From positions 9,027,501 through 9,091,500 of the forward strand of contig CM067537.1 in NCBI GenBank assembly GCA_034509925.1: a stretch of DNA of 64,000 nucleotides. The letters run 5' to 3'. A program made the position numbers and the translations under genes. Positions 28,401-41,108 of this stretch are shown here, one piece after another. Each line of letters opens with the position of its first letter. Position 1 is the first letter of the stretch. The notes under the pieces were generated by a model, which had not been told where the DNA came from, ran no database searches, and worked only from the letters and a program-made list of their open reading frames with translations. This DNA is from Hirudinaria manillensis. Lineage: Eukaryota; Annelida; Clitellata; Hirudinida; Hirudinidae.

Positions 28401-31400
28401 AACATTCCCCTTCTATCGTTCTTACTCCTTTCTTTCTCTCTCCACCTTGCCACCAGTTTCCTCCATCTCTGCCTGTGCAGTCGGAGGAGTCAGGAACAGT
28501 CCCGTGGAGGTTCCAAAGGTCAAGGTCAACGTGGTAGGCTCGAGGGGTGAAAGGCTGGCGAAGGCACTCAATAAGGTCAGGGAGGTCAAGATTAAGAGGA
28601 ATGACAGAGCCCTCGAAGTGAGTCCTGATTATGATGGTGATGATGATGATGATGATGATAGGAAGTGCTGTTGATGATGATAATGATGTCAATGTTGTCG
28701 ATGATGATGTCGGCATTGATGTTAATGGTGATGACAGTGGCTATGGTTATGATAATGATAACTCTCCTGAACGTGGTGTGGTTCTGCAAAAGCCATTTGA
28801 AGTTGACTAAAACCATACAAACACTGAAACAGTGGAAAAGATTGATGAACGAGAAACCCGACCCAGAAAAAAGTGACCCGGAAGATGATTGGGCGATAGA
28901 GGAGGCCAGGAATTCTATTGGAGATTACAAGGTGGATGATTTTGCATTGTAGAAATGGTAATTATAAACATAATTATATAGTAATTGAATTAATTATTTA
29001 TTGCGGGATATTATTATATATCGATATATTGTATAGATAATAATATATAATTATGTAAAAATGATTTACTACATAATAGTTAATAATAATAATAATAATA
29101 ATAATAAAATACTAAATGAATAATAATTGGTAAATATTGGAACATTGACTTAAGGTTCAAGTAGTAATCAGAAATTCATTAAAAAGTTGTTCGACTTTTA
29201 AGCTGAAAACCAGTTCAGAGTACGTCGTACCTGATCGACTGAAGACAACGTTGTCCATTGCATTGGCCAGAGTCGTCTCAGTCTATGAAAGGGTAGGATG
29301 ATGTTGGATCAGTGTTTATACATAATATTAATAATTAATATTAATAATAAGTTATTATTATTATTAATAAGTTATTATTATTATTAATAAGTTATTATTA
29401 TTAACAAATAATAATTGTTAATAATTATTTATTATTATTCATTATTTTTATTAATTTATGTTAATTAATAACATAGCAAGTGGTGCTGATATTAATAGCA
29501 TAAATTTCTTTTATTTGCTAAAATGTTGTTGAAATTATTATTGAAATATGAAATTATTAAGATTGAGATTATCTTCGAATAATTATTATTATATTAATAA
29601 TATAATTTTTGATGCTTATTAATATTCATGACGAGCAGATCCACGAAAAGAAGCAGGAGTTCAACAAGAAACTTCTTGCCTTGAGACAAAAGAAGATCGT
29701 CATCATCGACACCATCGAGTCGCGCGTCGCGACGTTGAAAGGAATCGTTATCAAGCTGAGCAGAGGTCGAGATGAGAAGGGAATGAGCTCAGGATTAACA
29801 AATAAATTAACCTTAATTAATTAATTAACCTAAACCCTAATAAATAAATTAATTAATTAAGCTAAATGCTAATAAATAAATTAATTAATTAATCCTTTTT
29901 TTATTTCCAGTGCAAAAGAAGAGGAACATCGAGGAGATCAAAGATGAATCCAATGACGACGGTCGATCAGAAGGTTCTGCTGGCAAAGAACCTATTAAAA
30001 GTAATTTTGGCAACATCTCAGACGATGCGAAGACTCACTTCGACGGATGTCCCGAGGACGTGCTCGAGATTCCAACTCTGGAGTCTTGCGAGGTACCAGA
30101 GAGGTGAGGGTTCGATTGGTCGAACGATTGCTCCATTTTGTTGGGTTGTGTTGCACTGTGTTGTGTTATGATGGAGGTCCTGAGCCATAACCATAAGCCT
30201 GGTGAGCTTCATATTTTTATTCTTAATTTTAAAGTAATTTCAGGAAATTCAATGTGGACTGGAATTCAAAGAAAAACCCTGCACCGAGACCTACCACCGA
30301 CGGTGATGACAAAGTGATCGAAGAATTCGGAGGAGGTTTGGCATCGGAACAGAACGACTTGCAAGCGTTTTGTGGAAAAGCTGAAACGATCAGGTTGGTG
30401 CATTTGTATGTTTACAATACCTAACATGTATACATAAATATTTTCATGAGGCCTAACAAGTATACATAAGTATTTTTATGAGGCCTAACAAGTAAGAAGA
30501 TAAAATTCATTTAATTTAATTCCCTGTCAAGACTTGCACACCAGAAGGATGAGATTGTGGACGAGATCAGGAAAATGAAGAAATTTTTCGATTCTGAACT
30601 CGTGCTGTTGCGGAGTCTCAAGTTCAGTGCTGATGTCACATTTGCGAATGTTGAACTGAGGTCATCTATGATTACATGACGATTTAATTATTTAACTTAT
30701 TATTTTAACTTATTTAACTATTTTAGTAAATTTTGAGTGTTGCTAAGTTATGAGTTGAAAACTTAAAGCCATCTAACCCAAACCCTAACCCTTCATGCCA
30801 ATAAAGTATCGTGTTTCACTCATAACACCAGGTTGATGACATTGCTCCAAGAAATGGATGTCGTCAAAGATTTTGAGGACAAGGAACGAGAGCTGACGGG
30901 AATTCTGGAGAAAAGACTGAAGGAGAAGAGACGATCACAGAACAAAGTGAGTCATGATGATATTGGTGTCACAGCAGTGATGATGATGATGCAATGACTT
31001 TAACGGTAATGTCATGATTCCTATCTAGCAGATTAGACTGTATCGTATTGAATGTATTGTCTTTGATAAGCTGTCTTATGTTGTCTTCATGTTGTTATTG
31101 TTGTCATTGCTGTTGTTGTGTCTCTTCTGTTGGCAAAACTTTATGCCATTAGTTTCATCCTTCTGTTACAATCCAATGTCTTTTGGCATCCACGTTCATG
31201 TGGCTTTTGTCAGATGGCAGTCATTAAGCAAAATTTGGATTCAAAGAAGAGAGAAATGGAAGCTTTGCAGGAAAGGATGGTGGAGTTGACCAATGAATTC
31301 ACAAAGCATTTCAGCGGACACGACTTTTATGACTTCCTCCTGAAAGTTTTTAAAATGAAGGTCAAGAAATTGAAGAAGAAAATGTTGAAAGGTTGAGTTG

Positions 31401-33157
31401 TGACTTGTTCAAAAGTTTAAATAAATCCATAATATTCATAATAATGATAATAAGTACCTGAGTACTTCATGAGCAATTGGTTAATTACTTAACCAATATT
31501 TTTATTAGTTCATTTCAGTAAATTTTAATCTATAAAAATAGAAAAGCAAAAAATACTTCCTGTGGCAGATAAATTCAATGAGGACAGGGCATCATCATCG
31601 AACAGCTCCAAACCTCCCATGAAATGGAAGTCCTCGTCATCTTCGTCCTCTTTCTCGTCGTCAGACCTATCGTCCGAATCGGATTTCGATTCCCGCGTCG
31701 ACAACTGCCCGCTGGATCCGAGGCTGTGCCCCGAGGGCTGCGGGCGAGATGCCTACGAAAGGGCGTGCGAGATGAGAGACAGAAGACTCGGTATCAGGGA
31801 CGCCCTGGCAGAGGCCAAGTCTGCCAGGGACAGGCACCTCCGCGATGCGGAGGAGTTGAAGGAAAAGCTTGCCATAGTCGAGGTGTCCTCCAGGACTGCA
31901 GGCAAGGATCTGGAGATGTTTCAGGTTGGGTGCGAAGTCGCAGATCTTGAATTTCCCACCCAATTTTTTTTTCAGATTTGGCATCTGGTTAAGTAATTTT
32001 TAATTGTTGAAAAGTGTTCGTATATATTCTCTTTCTGAATTAACACTTTTAAGTAACTTTAACTTGCCAATTGGATTTTCAAGATTAACAATTTTACCCT
32101 TGTATTAACTCACCTTACATCTAAAATTCTTTGAAAGCTGGAAAAACAAAAGAAGTTGAATGAAATTGACGTGATTGTGACCTTGACATTCATGCAAATC
32201 GAGGTCATGGACAAGGATGGCACTCTTGACGATGACCTCTCGTCAGACCTCGTCATAGCAAGGTCGGAAATTCAGAAGTTGAAGAATAAAATCTTGGAAC
32301 TAAAAAGAGAAAAAGATGAAATCAAGAAACTACAAATGTTTGTCTTCATTAATTATACATGAAAATGCTTCATAAATATTCATAGGGCATCAATTGTAAC
32401 TTCTTGCTATTTATCTAGAGATGCCAAAAAGAAAATTCAGAGGCTTTTGAAAGACAGAAAGTCTTTCATAGACCTGATTGAAACCACCAAAAAAGAGTGC
32501 GATAGACTGACCATAGACAAATTTGGGAAGTTGGTTGACATGGAGACAATAGAGAGGATAACTGTCAATCCACAGGTGGAAGAGGCCAAGTTTCAGCTGA
32601 ATTGCATGGAAAATGACCATCTCTTTGAAATGGATTTTCTTGAGGTAATAATAGGTCCAAATGGCAATCTTTTAAAATTTACAATAATTCCAAATGGCAA
32701 TTAAAATTTGCAAGAAACTTTGCTGATAGTCCATGGTAATATTTGTGATATGTATTATCCAAGCTTTATATTGTTTACTCAGAGAAAACTCAAAGACAGA
32801 AAAGCAGTCCGGGCTAAACTAAAGCGGGAGAATGCTAGACTACTTGACCAATATAATGAAGCTTGTAGAGATTCACTAGAACTTGAGAAGCTTTCTAGTG
32901 CTCAGCAGTCTGAACCGGTAATCATTTAGAAAAAAATTAGAAGCGTTTTCGAGTGATTTATCCATTATTAATGCATTTATAATTTGGAAGTAACTTTGAC
33001 TCAGACAGAGCAGAAGCTAGCATGCCTGGCAAGAAAGGATGAAGAAGAAATCGAGCAATTGGAGAAAGTAGTCAGGGCCCAAAGTAGAGAAATAAGAGAC
33101 TCCAAAAGAGAGATTTTGATGTTCAATTTAAAAACTGGCCATCCCAATAAAAAATGA
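22463..33157 (+). CDS. CFAP44: CFAP44 (WDR52), axonemal tether protein of motile cilia (33 exons)
   Basis: With CFAP43 it forms the tether/tether-head of inner-arm dynein f in motile cilia and flagella. Exons: 22463-22533, 22682-22844, 22979-23118, 23311-23490, 23662-23786, 23909-24063, 24148-24318, 24393-24546, 24665-24759, 24988-25254, 25431-25565, 25777-25929, 26120-26326, 26559-26720, 26906-27181, 27394-27437, 27586-27748, 27828-27958, 28105-28280, 28457-28617, 28833-28931, 29203-29292, 29639-29765, 29911-30103, 30244-30393, 30532-30660, 30832-30946, 31214-31391, 31542-31924, 32138-32337, 32419-32644, 32783-32917, 33005-33157. Phases agree throughout: about 1,768 aa (human about 1,854). 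The N-terminal half is WD40 repeats with family strings [43 protein letters not shown] and [16 protein letters not shown]. The C-terminal half is long coiled coil with [22 protein letters not shown] and [11 protein letters not shown] segments. The start is the first ATG after an in-frame stop. The junction 26720/26906 has competing acceptors. Confidence 0.96.
29345..29412. repeat. About 20-bp TTATTATTATTAATAAG tandem repeat in a CFAP44 intron
   Basis: AT-only tandem units between the exons 29203-29292 and 29639-29765, surrounded by further ATT microsatellite. Confidence 0.7.
30418..30493. repeat. Short tandem duplication, unit about 38 bp, in a CFAP44 intron
   Basis: The string CCTAACA(A/T)GTATACATAA(A/G)TATTTT(C/T)ATGAGG occurs twice in a row and starts a third time (GGCCTAACAAGTAAG) in the intron before exon 30532-30660. 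Confidence 0.75.
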
Positions 33158-33255
33158 CATCGAAAAATATGGAAATATTTATTCAAACTTTATAATTCTA
33201 ATGAAATTCCTAACTATGAATAATTGTGCTTTAGAAATCTGGTATATTGATCTAG

Positions 33256-33261
33256 AATAAA
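33256..33261 (+). terminator. Candidate poly(A) signal of CFAP44
   Basis: AATAAA lies 99 bases after the CFAP44 stop codon and only about 90 bases before the ATG of the next gene on the same strand. Confidence 0.5.
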
Positions 33262-33349
33262 TGATTCTTTGGTATCTTGTCGTCTGCTGCGCTAGTTTTG
33301 TTTACTTTGGTCAATTTTGGTCAAATTCTTGAGAACGGTCAATGCTTTA

Positions 33350-36300
33350 ATGGATGACTTAGAAGTTATTTTAAGCTCTAATCCCGACTCTCCCGATGGT
33401 CTCCTAAACTACAACATAAATAGGTTGTTCCGCAAACTTTTCGCAAAGGGTGATTAGTAAGCGCTTTCCATTTTTTTTGTTTTCCTTTAGGCTGCATTGC
33501 TTAGAAAGTTTAGGAAATGTTAGATGTCAGACGTCGTATAAGAAAATTGGAGGCTTGAGAGGTTAATTTTCAATAGGCGGTTGTGGTCGATGTAATCGAA
33601 CGTTTTTTTTACCTCGTAGAGACTGACGCTATAACCGAAGACATTGGATTGGAAGCAATTAACTTCCTTGACAATGAAAGCCATGTTCAAGAAAGTTGCA
33701 AGGTCGGGACTTTAACCAGAAACATGGAGATTGTATTTACTCCAAAGGCTACGCAGCATACTGAGAGCGAAGACGGATCAGATAAATCACAGGATTCATA
33801 TGCATTAATTACAGCTCAAGGTGTCGTAGTGGATCTTTTCAAGTTTAGCAACCTTCCAACACCATAATTTTTCATTTGCAAATTCAGATCTAGAAGTTGA
33901 ATTCAGAAGAAATAATGAAAACAGAATTTCGTCAAACTCAGGTTCCCTGAAATGCCCAAACATTGTGAACTTTTGGCAAGAATATCAAGAGGAATGTGAA
34001 ATTATAGAAAATTGTGACAATAAAATGCCAATTTTGTCTCCTATACCTCAATATTCAACATCTAATGATGTTGAATGTCAAACCATGCTTCCCATTTCTT
34101 GTCCAACAGATGCTTATCTCAATGCAGCACTGATTTGGAACATAAACAGCAATGCCTTAATAAAAAGTAATTTGTGCCATGATGAAGAATTTCTTATAGA
34201 CATATCCAACAAAAATGCAAAAGGCACAAATCTGCTTAGCAATAAACAGCTTGATTAGAGTCTGTATTCAGTAATGTAATTAACTTATGTTTCAGATCTT
34301 ATTTCACCATCCTTTGATAAGGCTGAACAAGTTGGTGAAGTCCTAGGCAAACATCATTACTTGGAAGTTGGAGATGGATTAGGAAACAATATGGGAATTG
34401 TGACAATGTCTGATTGTACAACCCAGGAGAATAACTCTGTAAACGAAATGGAAGCAAAAACAAATGATGCGAGTCCGCCCGGAGATCGGGTGATCCAGGT
34501 CGACGGGAAAGAATCTCCTCTGTTGTTTTCTGATCAGTGTGACCGAAGTTGCACCAGATCAGAAGCATTAATCGAGGAAGTGAAAACCTATACTACTGAA
34601 GATAAGCTGGTGTCGTGCTCCACCAATGGGTCGACACAGAACATAATAGAAGTAAACAGCGTGGAGATGCAACATGATGCAAATGAGCAAGTCATACTTA
34701 TTGAAAGTGACTCTGAAAGTGAAGATTGTCAAATCAAGAAACACAAGCAAGATAAAGTATGTGGAAGTCACGAGTTAAAGAAGCCTCCACAACCAAGCAG
34801 CTGCAACAATGCAGCTGTCCAAAAGCATCAAAACACCATTGCCTATTTGCCCTCCAGTTCCTTACAAAGCTGTGGCAAGCAGCTACTTTTTTCTAGAATG
34901 TAAGCATTTAAACAGTAAAGTGTTTTATTAAACAGTGAAATTATAAATATGCTTAGATATGCAATGACCAGCTTAGGTCAAGATATCAGTTTCTCAGCAC
35001 CGAGGAACTGCAATCTCGACCTGATGAGGGCACATCGTTCCCACGATGCTGTCGAATATCCAAAGGCAATCGCAGAAGACGACGTCACGGGTCAGTGGCA
35101 GCATTGACCTTCCTCGTCTAATAATAGAACATTGCTTTCCAATCACTCTCCCTCACCTTGCTTTGAGACAGTTTGGCCTAAAATGACATTCAAAAATTGT
35201 CATTAAATTAAAAAGTCATTAAAATGTTATTTTAATATCATAAAAGCATGTATGAGGATGCAATAGTTTTGGCTGTAGTTACCAGCATTGTTTTGTAGTT
35301 ATGTTAATGACAGCTCTCCTTCGGTTGGTAAAACCTCTCAGGCATGCTTAATGGAAGCAAGATGTGCAATCCAAAAACAATGTTTAAGTCAAAGACCAAG
35401 TTCAAAAACATGGAACAGCTTCTACTGATTGGTGTCATCAGACCAGGAGTTGACGTCCTGTCTTTGTCCCATGAGGTACTGTAGAATTTTCATCATTAAA
35501 TTTAAATGCAAATAAATTGTTAAATTCACTCGGATATGAATGATAAAAACAAATACAAATCAAACACTACTTTAACAAAGACAGTGTGTAAATCCATTCC
35601 TGGGTTATATTTGGTATTTTATATACCTTATATATGTATATGTATACCAAATTTTAACCAGGCTCCAAAAAAAGAAGCTACCTTACTCACTGATGGTTCT
35701 ATAGCAGCTGATGGCAAAGTTTATGCCACTCTTGCAGCCTGGTACAGATATGTCAGCGGACAAAAGAGGGCGAAATCAGGAATTCTCGTAAAAGAGGTTA
35801 TTGGCTGCAATAAATAATTCGATTATTTATTTTATATTATTCTCAAAAGCCATTGCCCAGTTTAAAAATAGCAGCAGCTCATCAATTAGCTCTTAAATGT
35901 CATCTTTTTCTGTTTTTGTTACATTATCCGATTTCATGATCACAATAAGCATTAGCTTATACTAGAAATTTTACTGGGGTCATCATCATCTCTATTACAA
36001 ACTCACTAAAGTGCTTTCTAATTCAGAAATTTAATTAATGCTTCTTGACCAATTAAAGATCAAATTTGGCTAATTTTGATTGATTTAAGATAAATTCAGG
36101 TACTCTACAAAAATAAGCCAATTCAATATTGGATCTCAGAATATGACAGAAAGGGTCAAGAAAAGGGTTGATATCATTACTTTACTTTCATAATAATTTT
36201 AAACTCATTGTACGTCATCATTCTCTCAATATGTTTTTAGCTGGAAAAGTAAAGAAATTCTATGACGACTGTACTCGTAAAGATGAAACGTGAGCTCTTA

Positions 36301-36718
36301 ATTTTACAAACATCATCACAATTGTTAATAATACAAACCCACATAACATAATGCAATAACTTTCAGTAAATCAATTGGCAAAAGTAGGGAAATTGATTTG
36401 GGGGAACATGTTGTTGCTTCTTGCTCCAAAAGTCCAATGGTAAAACCTCCTTTACCCTTTAAAAGCCAGGCCGTAGCCGACGTCGGCTCGACGTTCCATT
36501 CCGTCGACGACGGATCAAAACTCGACTCGACGTGCGGAACCACGCGAGCCCGAAATGCCAGGCTTTTTAAAGAGGGGGACTCGGAATCCGACCGATCGAT
36601 TTCTTTCCTCGACGTCAGATTATTGACCAACGAGGAACTTTTTCCATGTTCACGAGAGGAGTGGGATGCCTCTTTCGACAATCTGAACGTTGCAGAATCT
36701 CTCGTTAATTGGGTTTAG
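33350..36718 (+). CDS. RAMA-domain nuclear protein with SUMO-interacting-like motif, otherwise unknown (11 exons)
   Basis: I do not recognise an orthologue. Proposed exons: 33350-33423, 33491-33518, 33577-33820, 33888-34166, 34296-34899, 34957-35090, 35342-35475, 35662-35796, 36100-36166, 36241-36289, 36367-36718, in phase, about 699 aa. The first two exons are the weakest. They rest on phase and on a strong pyrimidine tract before 33491. From 33577 on the model is solid. About residues 478-562 look like a RAMA domain: LLLIGVIRPGVDVLSLSHE, then LLTDGSIAADGKVYATLAAW, then KNKPIQYWISEY. This follows the family layout (a 'pG..vL' strand, DG.I turn, SPSaW-like helix, final W). RAMA is known from prokaryotic restriction/adenine-methylation proteins and from animal MPND and ANKRD31. 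About residues 341-352 read VILIESDSESED, a classic hydrophobic-plus-acidic SIM. The middle is Ser/Asn/Asp-rich and disordered; the C-terminus (DVRLLTNEELFPCSREEWD) is acidic. No ankyrin or MPN domain is visible. Confidence 0.75.
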
Positions 36719-38002
36719 ACTCGGGGTAGCTTTGCAAAATGTTCCAAATTCCTCTGGTTAATTTCATTCACTTATTCAGCATTTATGCTTTCAACTGAAG
36801 TTTTAGGAAAGTTCACTCCAGTCTTATTTAGATTTTATAAGGGTTCAGAGGGCTTAAGTACTCTTTGACACATATGCATATTTGGACAATTATTTGACTT
36901 TTTTGACAAAGATTAAACATGCCCCACCAGTGCTAGAGTTTTTTTTTTATTTTTTGAAAGCACAAACAACAAGTTGATGATCAATGTGACATTCTAAAAA
37001 TATCAATGTGTTGGAGTTATCTTGACATCCAAAGATGGATAGTTTTCAAGAATTCCTTTTGGGTCACTAACAAAACAAAGTTGAGATCTAATCTTGAATT
37101 TTTTTGTCAATCTTAAGATTTTGGTTTAAATATATTCTTAAATCATCTGCTGAAAGTTAGCTGGGGTTGGGATTCTAATAGTACTAGTAATTCTAATAGA
37201 TCATTCTAATTGAACCAATTAAATCCAATTATAACACGAGACTCGAAGCATCTCTGAGTGGCGTAGAGCTACGATATCAAAATTGGTGCAATATTTCAAT
37301 TTGAAAATGGTTTTTTGTATGAATAGCAATGCAAGGTCTTGATTCAGATCACATGCTATCAACTTTTGTAAAATGAATCTAAGAAATGTCTTATCGATCG
37401 AGGTATGATTAGTTTTGTCACAGGTCAAGACTTAGACTTTTGGCACCAAAACTCACCCATTGGAGGCTGCACATCCACACTTAGTTTTGGTTAGATAACG
37501 ATGTTTGCAGCCTTATGATTTAATATTTAATAACCCATGATTCTATTTGATACTTGTTATATAGCATGTATCCATTAGTTACATAATATATGCATGTATG
37601 TGGAATCTAAGAAAAGTATTCAGTTTCTAAAACAAAGTTGTGAGCTTTAATTTTTGTCCAGTACATGCCTCCAGACGAAATTTTGGAACAAAAATTTCAC
37701 TCCGTTTTACGACCTGACAAAGTTTGGAAAGAAAATTTTTGTTCAAAACACTTCCTTAAACGTAGCAAATGTTAAAACTTTGAAAAACAATTTAGATCAG
37801 GATTTTCCCAAAATAACTTTTTTTTTCAAAACCAAAACAAACGTTTCATAAACTCTATACATTTTTGATCCATTAAAAAAATAACAAATTGATTTGATAA
37901 AAAGATTGATCCAATTTGCATCTCCACATTGCAATCCTTTTATCAGCTCAGAAATGAATTTGCTGATATAGGAGGGCGATTAGTCTAGTACTTACTCGTT
38001 GC
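36719..38002. other. Convergent intergenic region, nothing coding seen
   Basis: AT-rich sequence between the RAMA gene and the convergent SYNCRIP-like gene. It should hold both 3' UTRs. Short open frames here have no protein-like features. Confidence 0.5.
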
Positions 38003-41000
38003 TCAGAACCATTGTTCCCCAAAGTCCATCATCATTTGACTAAGGGGTTTTTGAGCTATGGGAAGAGTGTCCCAGCTTTCCCTTTTGACAGGCTGGTTCT
38101 GAGCCATCGCATTTTGCTCATCAGAAGAGCCGTTCGTGTTTTCCGATTTTACTTGCTTCGACGGATTATCGATACCAAAAACATTATCATGAGCTTTCCT
38201 CTTCAAGGATGCCTCTTGACCGACCGGACCGATCGGTCCCTGAGGGGACGCGAAAGGCGACTTGAGTCTCGGCAAACCCGACTTGGGCGGAATTCCGCCC
38301 ATCAACGGCTTCGGAGGCGGATGAAGGGAGGAAGGTAGCGGTGTCCTCATTAGCGAGGGCCTATTCAACAGCGGTCCTCTCTAGAAAATGAATGTCAACG
38401 AATGAAATTCCAGACGACGAACAGTTGCAAAAGACCTTAACAAACCACAGCAGCTCCTCTTGCCCTGACCATGGGGGCAGCAGGTCTGGGTTGATTGTAG
38501 CCCCATTGGTAATCAAAGCAAGTCTCATTATAATAGTAGTCGTCCTGATATCCTTCATAGAAATTAGAAGGATGTTGGCCTGCAACAAAAACCACTGTCT
38601 TGAACAAAATGTTAATGTGGATGCCTTGTGACTTCACAAATTTCAAAGGGAATTGGAAAATATAAATTATATTGACAATTAACAAGCAAACATAAATCAA
38701 TATAAAATAAAATCCATAGCTATCCAAGAAGATTCTCGAATTTGATGACTCACCTCCTCTTGCCATTCCCCTTCCCCTCGGAGGAGTGGGAATGCCCCTT
38801 ATCAAGGGTACCTTAGCACGTGGAGTCCCCATCATTGGTGATCTGTAAGCAAAAAAAGGTGTCAATTTTCATTTATCCCATTGGATAAGTATTAAAGTAG
38901 TACAACAAAGTTGATTATTTTAATTATAACAAATTATGCAAATGGCAGCTGTAGGCAAGAAGAAAGCACTCCAAATGCCAGCTAAAAGTGGAAGCAGTTT
39001 TGACTCCGCAAAAAAATTGGAATATTACCCAGGTATGACAGGCAAGGGCAGTAAAGTTTTCTTTTCTTTGGTTTTTTGATCAACAGGGGGTCTGGCCAGC
39101 GTTATATTCATGACTGAATCTTTGATGGTCTAAAATTTTAAATATCAAAAATAAAAAATAAAGAAAAACATTAAACTGTTTTGTGAGTGTCGTCGTGAAG
39201 GGCAAGAAGTTACCTTGTTATGAAGTGCCTCCAAAGCTCTGAGTGCATCTTCTCTTCTGATGAAGTGAACAAAACAGAAGTCTTTTATCTTCTTCACCTT
39301 TTCAAGCTGCCCGTACATCTGGAACAACGCTTCGACGTCTTCCTGCGTCACGTTCGACCTCAAGTTCCTCACGTAAAGGACTTTAACCTGATCGTAAAAG
39401 TCGTGGTGGAGATGCACGACAAAGACAAAAGTCAATTATTGCTTGTTGTGAATGTTGGCAATTAGATGGGAATCTATGCAAAAGCACATCTCCAACGATA
39501 GTGATTAGAGTTGCGTGGATCCATTTGGAGAAAATTCGGTTCGACCCGTTTTCTTCGGACGGACTCACCTTCGACATTTCTTCCTCGCTCGGTTCTTCCT
39601 GAGGCTCTGCCCATTCTATGACGCAGTTCATGTTGAACAGGAAATATTGGAACGATTCGCTGGAGAGTCTCTTCTTCGCTTCGGATGCGTGCTTGTGCGA
39701 GTCAAAGTCGAGGAAGGCGAAACCTCGATTTTTCAGCTCCGGAGCGTCGGGCTGATTGTATATTATGACTTCTCTCAGGCCATCTGCATTAAGTGCATCA
39801 AATGTTTGACAAGGTTTTAAATAGGAATTAAACAACAAAAAATACCACAATGAACGCAAATTGGCAACACAAGCAATATATTCTCGTGTTAATAAGCCTA
39901 AAACAACAATTTAGAGAGAACCACAAACATTGGAGTCACCCACCAACATATTTTGAGACTTCTTCGAAGATGTCATCCCTAGATTTGCTCTTTTTTATGT
40001 TGCCAATGTATAGTCTCGTATTTGGAATAGAGATGTTGACTTTGATTTGGTGTTTAGGTCGGATCTCGTAGTCATTGTACTGAAATGAGTGAATTGGTTT
40101 ACATTGATTACGTTTACATTAATCCACGTTTACATTAATCCACGTGTTGCTAAACTGATATGGATGCTTAAAGCATTCAGAAAAGTGTTTTAGAAAAATC
40201 CACAACTTTTTAATGATGGATTTAAGCATTTTATATTCAGATTCCTTCCAAAGTAATATCCTGCCTCAAGTTATTATTTAAAATGCTGTACTTACCAAAT
40301 TGTGGGCCTTCTTTGCAGATTCCTTGTCTGTGAATGTCACAAAGGCAAAACCCTTGTTCTCAGAACTTTGTGGTTTCATCATCAACCTCAATTCGTAAAT
40401 TGTGCCACATTCCTCAAACATGGGTATCAACTCATCTTCAAGAACGTCCGGAGGCAGTTTTCCTACATATACCTGCCAAAACATGGGATGGCTTAAAAGG
40501 CAATAGAATAAAATTGGCAAATATCTGCTGATTGGTAATTTCGATTCAGAAGATGGTCCTAGAAAGAATGCTTTAATAAATCAATAAAAATTGCATGTAA
40601 ACAATATATTTCTAGTTTTTTTAGTTTATAGTTACATCATTCAAGGGCCTTGGTGATTAAATATAGATAAATTTATTTACTTCTTGTCCAGGCCCGGGGG
40701 CGGGACCAGAAAAGTTGGGAGGTGGACCCCCATATTTGTGCTGACCAGATGATTTTTCATGCTTGTAACCAGTTCTTTCTACAATTTCCTATAAGGACGA
40801 TATGCAAGCATTCGGTGGTGGAAATGTATTACCGAGAAAAACTTCCGCAAAAATGTCTCCATATATTTTTTATTAAAGATATTTACCCTCATCCGACTCG
40901 TGTAATCGCCTTCGACTTTAACGGGAACGGTGCACGAAACATTTTGTGGAGTCGAATCCTCGGACTCCAAACTTTCTTCGGCTGTTGTTTTATCATCCGG

Positions 41001-41108
41001 GCTTTCTTCGTCGTTGTGAGTCTGATCGCAGTCATCGATAATTTCATACTCGTCAAATTCATCTTCATAATCGCCGCTTCCGTCACCGGGTTCAAAATCC
41101 GAACTCAT
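38003..41108 (-). CDS. SYNCRIP / hnRNP R-like protein with three RRMs (10 coding exons)
   Basis: RNA-binding protein of the hnRNP Q/R group (mRNA splicing, stability, transport and translation). Exons (5'->3'): 41108-40887, 40788-40681, 40472-40296, 40079-39944, 39783-39569, 39387-39214, 39129-39029, 38842-38754, 38579-38446, 38380-38003; about 577 aa, in phase. A 5' UTR intron is likely, because a CTTCAG acceptor sits just before the ATG. The order is an acidic N-terminus; the linker EIVERTGYKHEKSSGQHKYG, typical of the family; RRM1 (VYVGKL / KGFAFVTF); RRM2 (RLYIGNI / RGFAFLDF); RRM3 directly after (VKVLYVRNL / FCFVHF). A basic proline-rich segment, a Tyr-rich patch (YEGYQDDYYYNETCFDYQWG) and a Pro/Gly tail follow. 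It diverges from vertebrate SYNCRIP: the RGG box is reduced to isolated RGR/ARG motifs, and I cannot see a clear N-terminal NURR domain. RBM46/RBM47/A1CF relatives are the alternative. Confidence 0.9.

Noticed and set aside
29340..30500. Regularly spaced short repeats checked as a CRISPR-like array
   Set aside because: Units are contiguous AT-rich tandem repeats without unique spacers, in introns of an animal gene.
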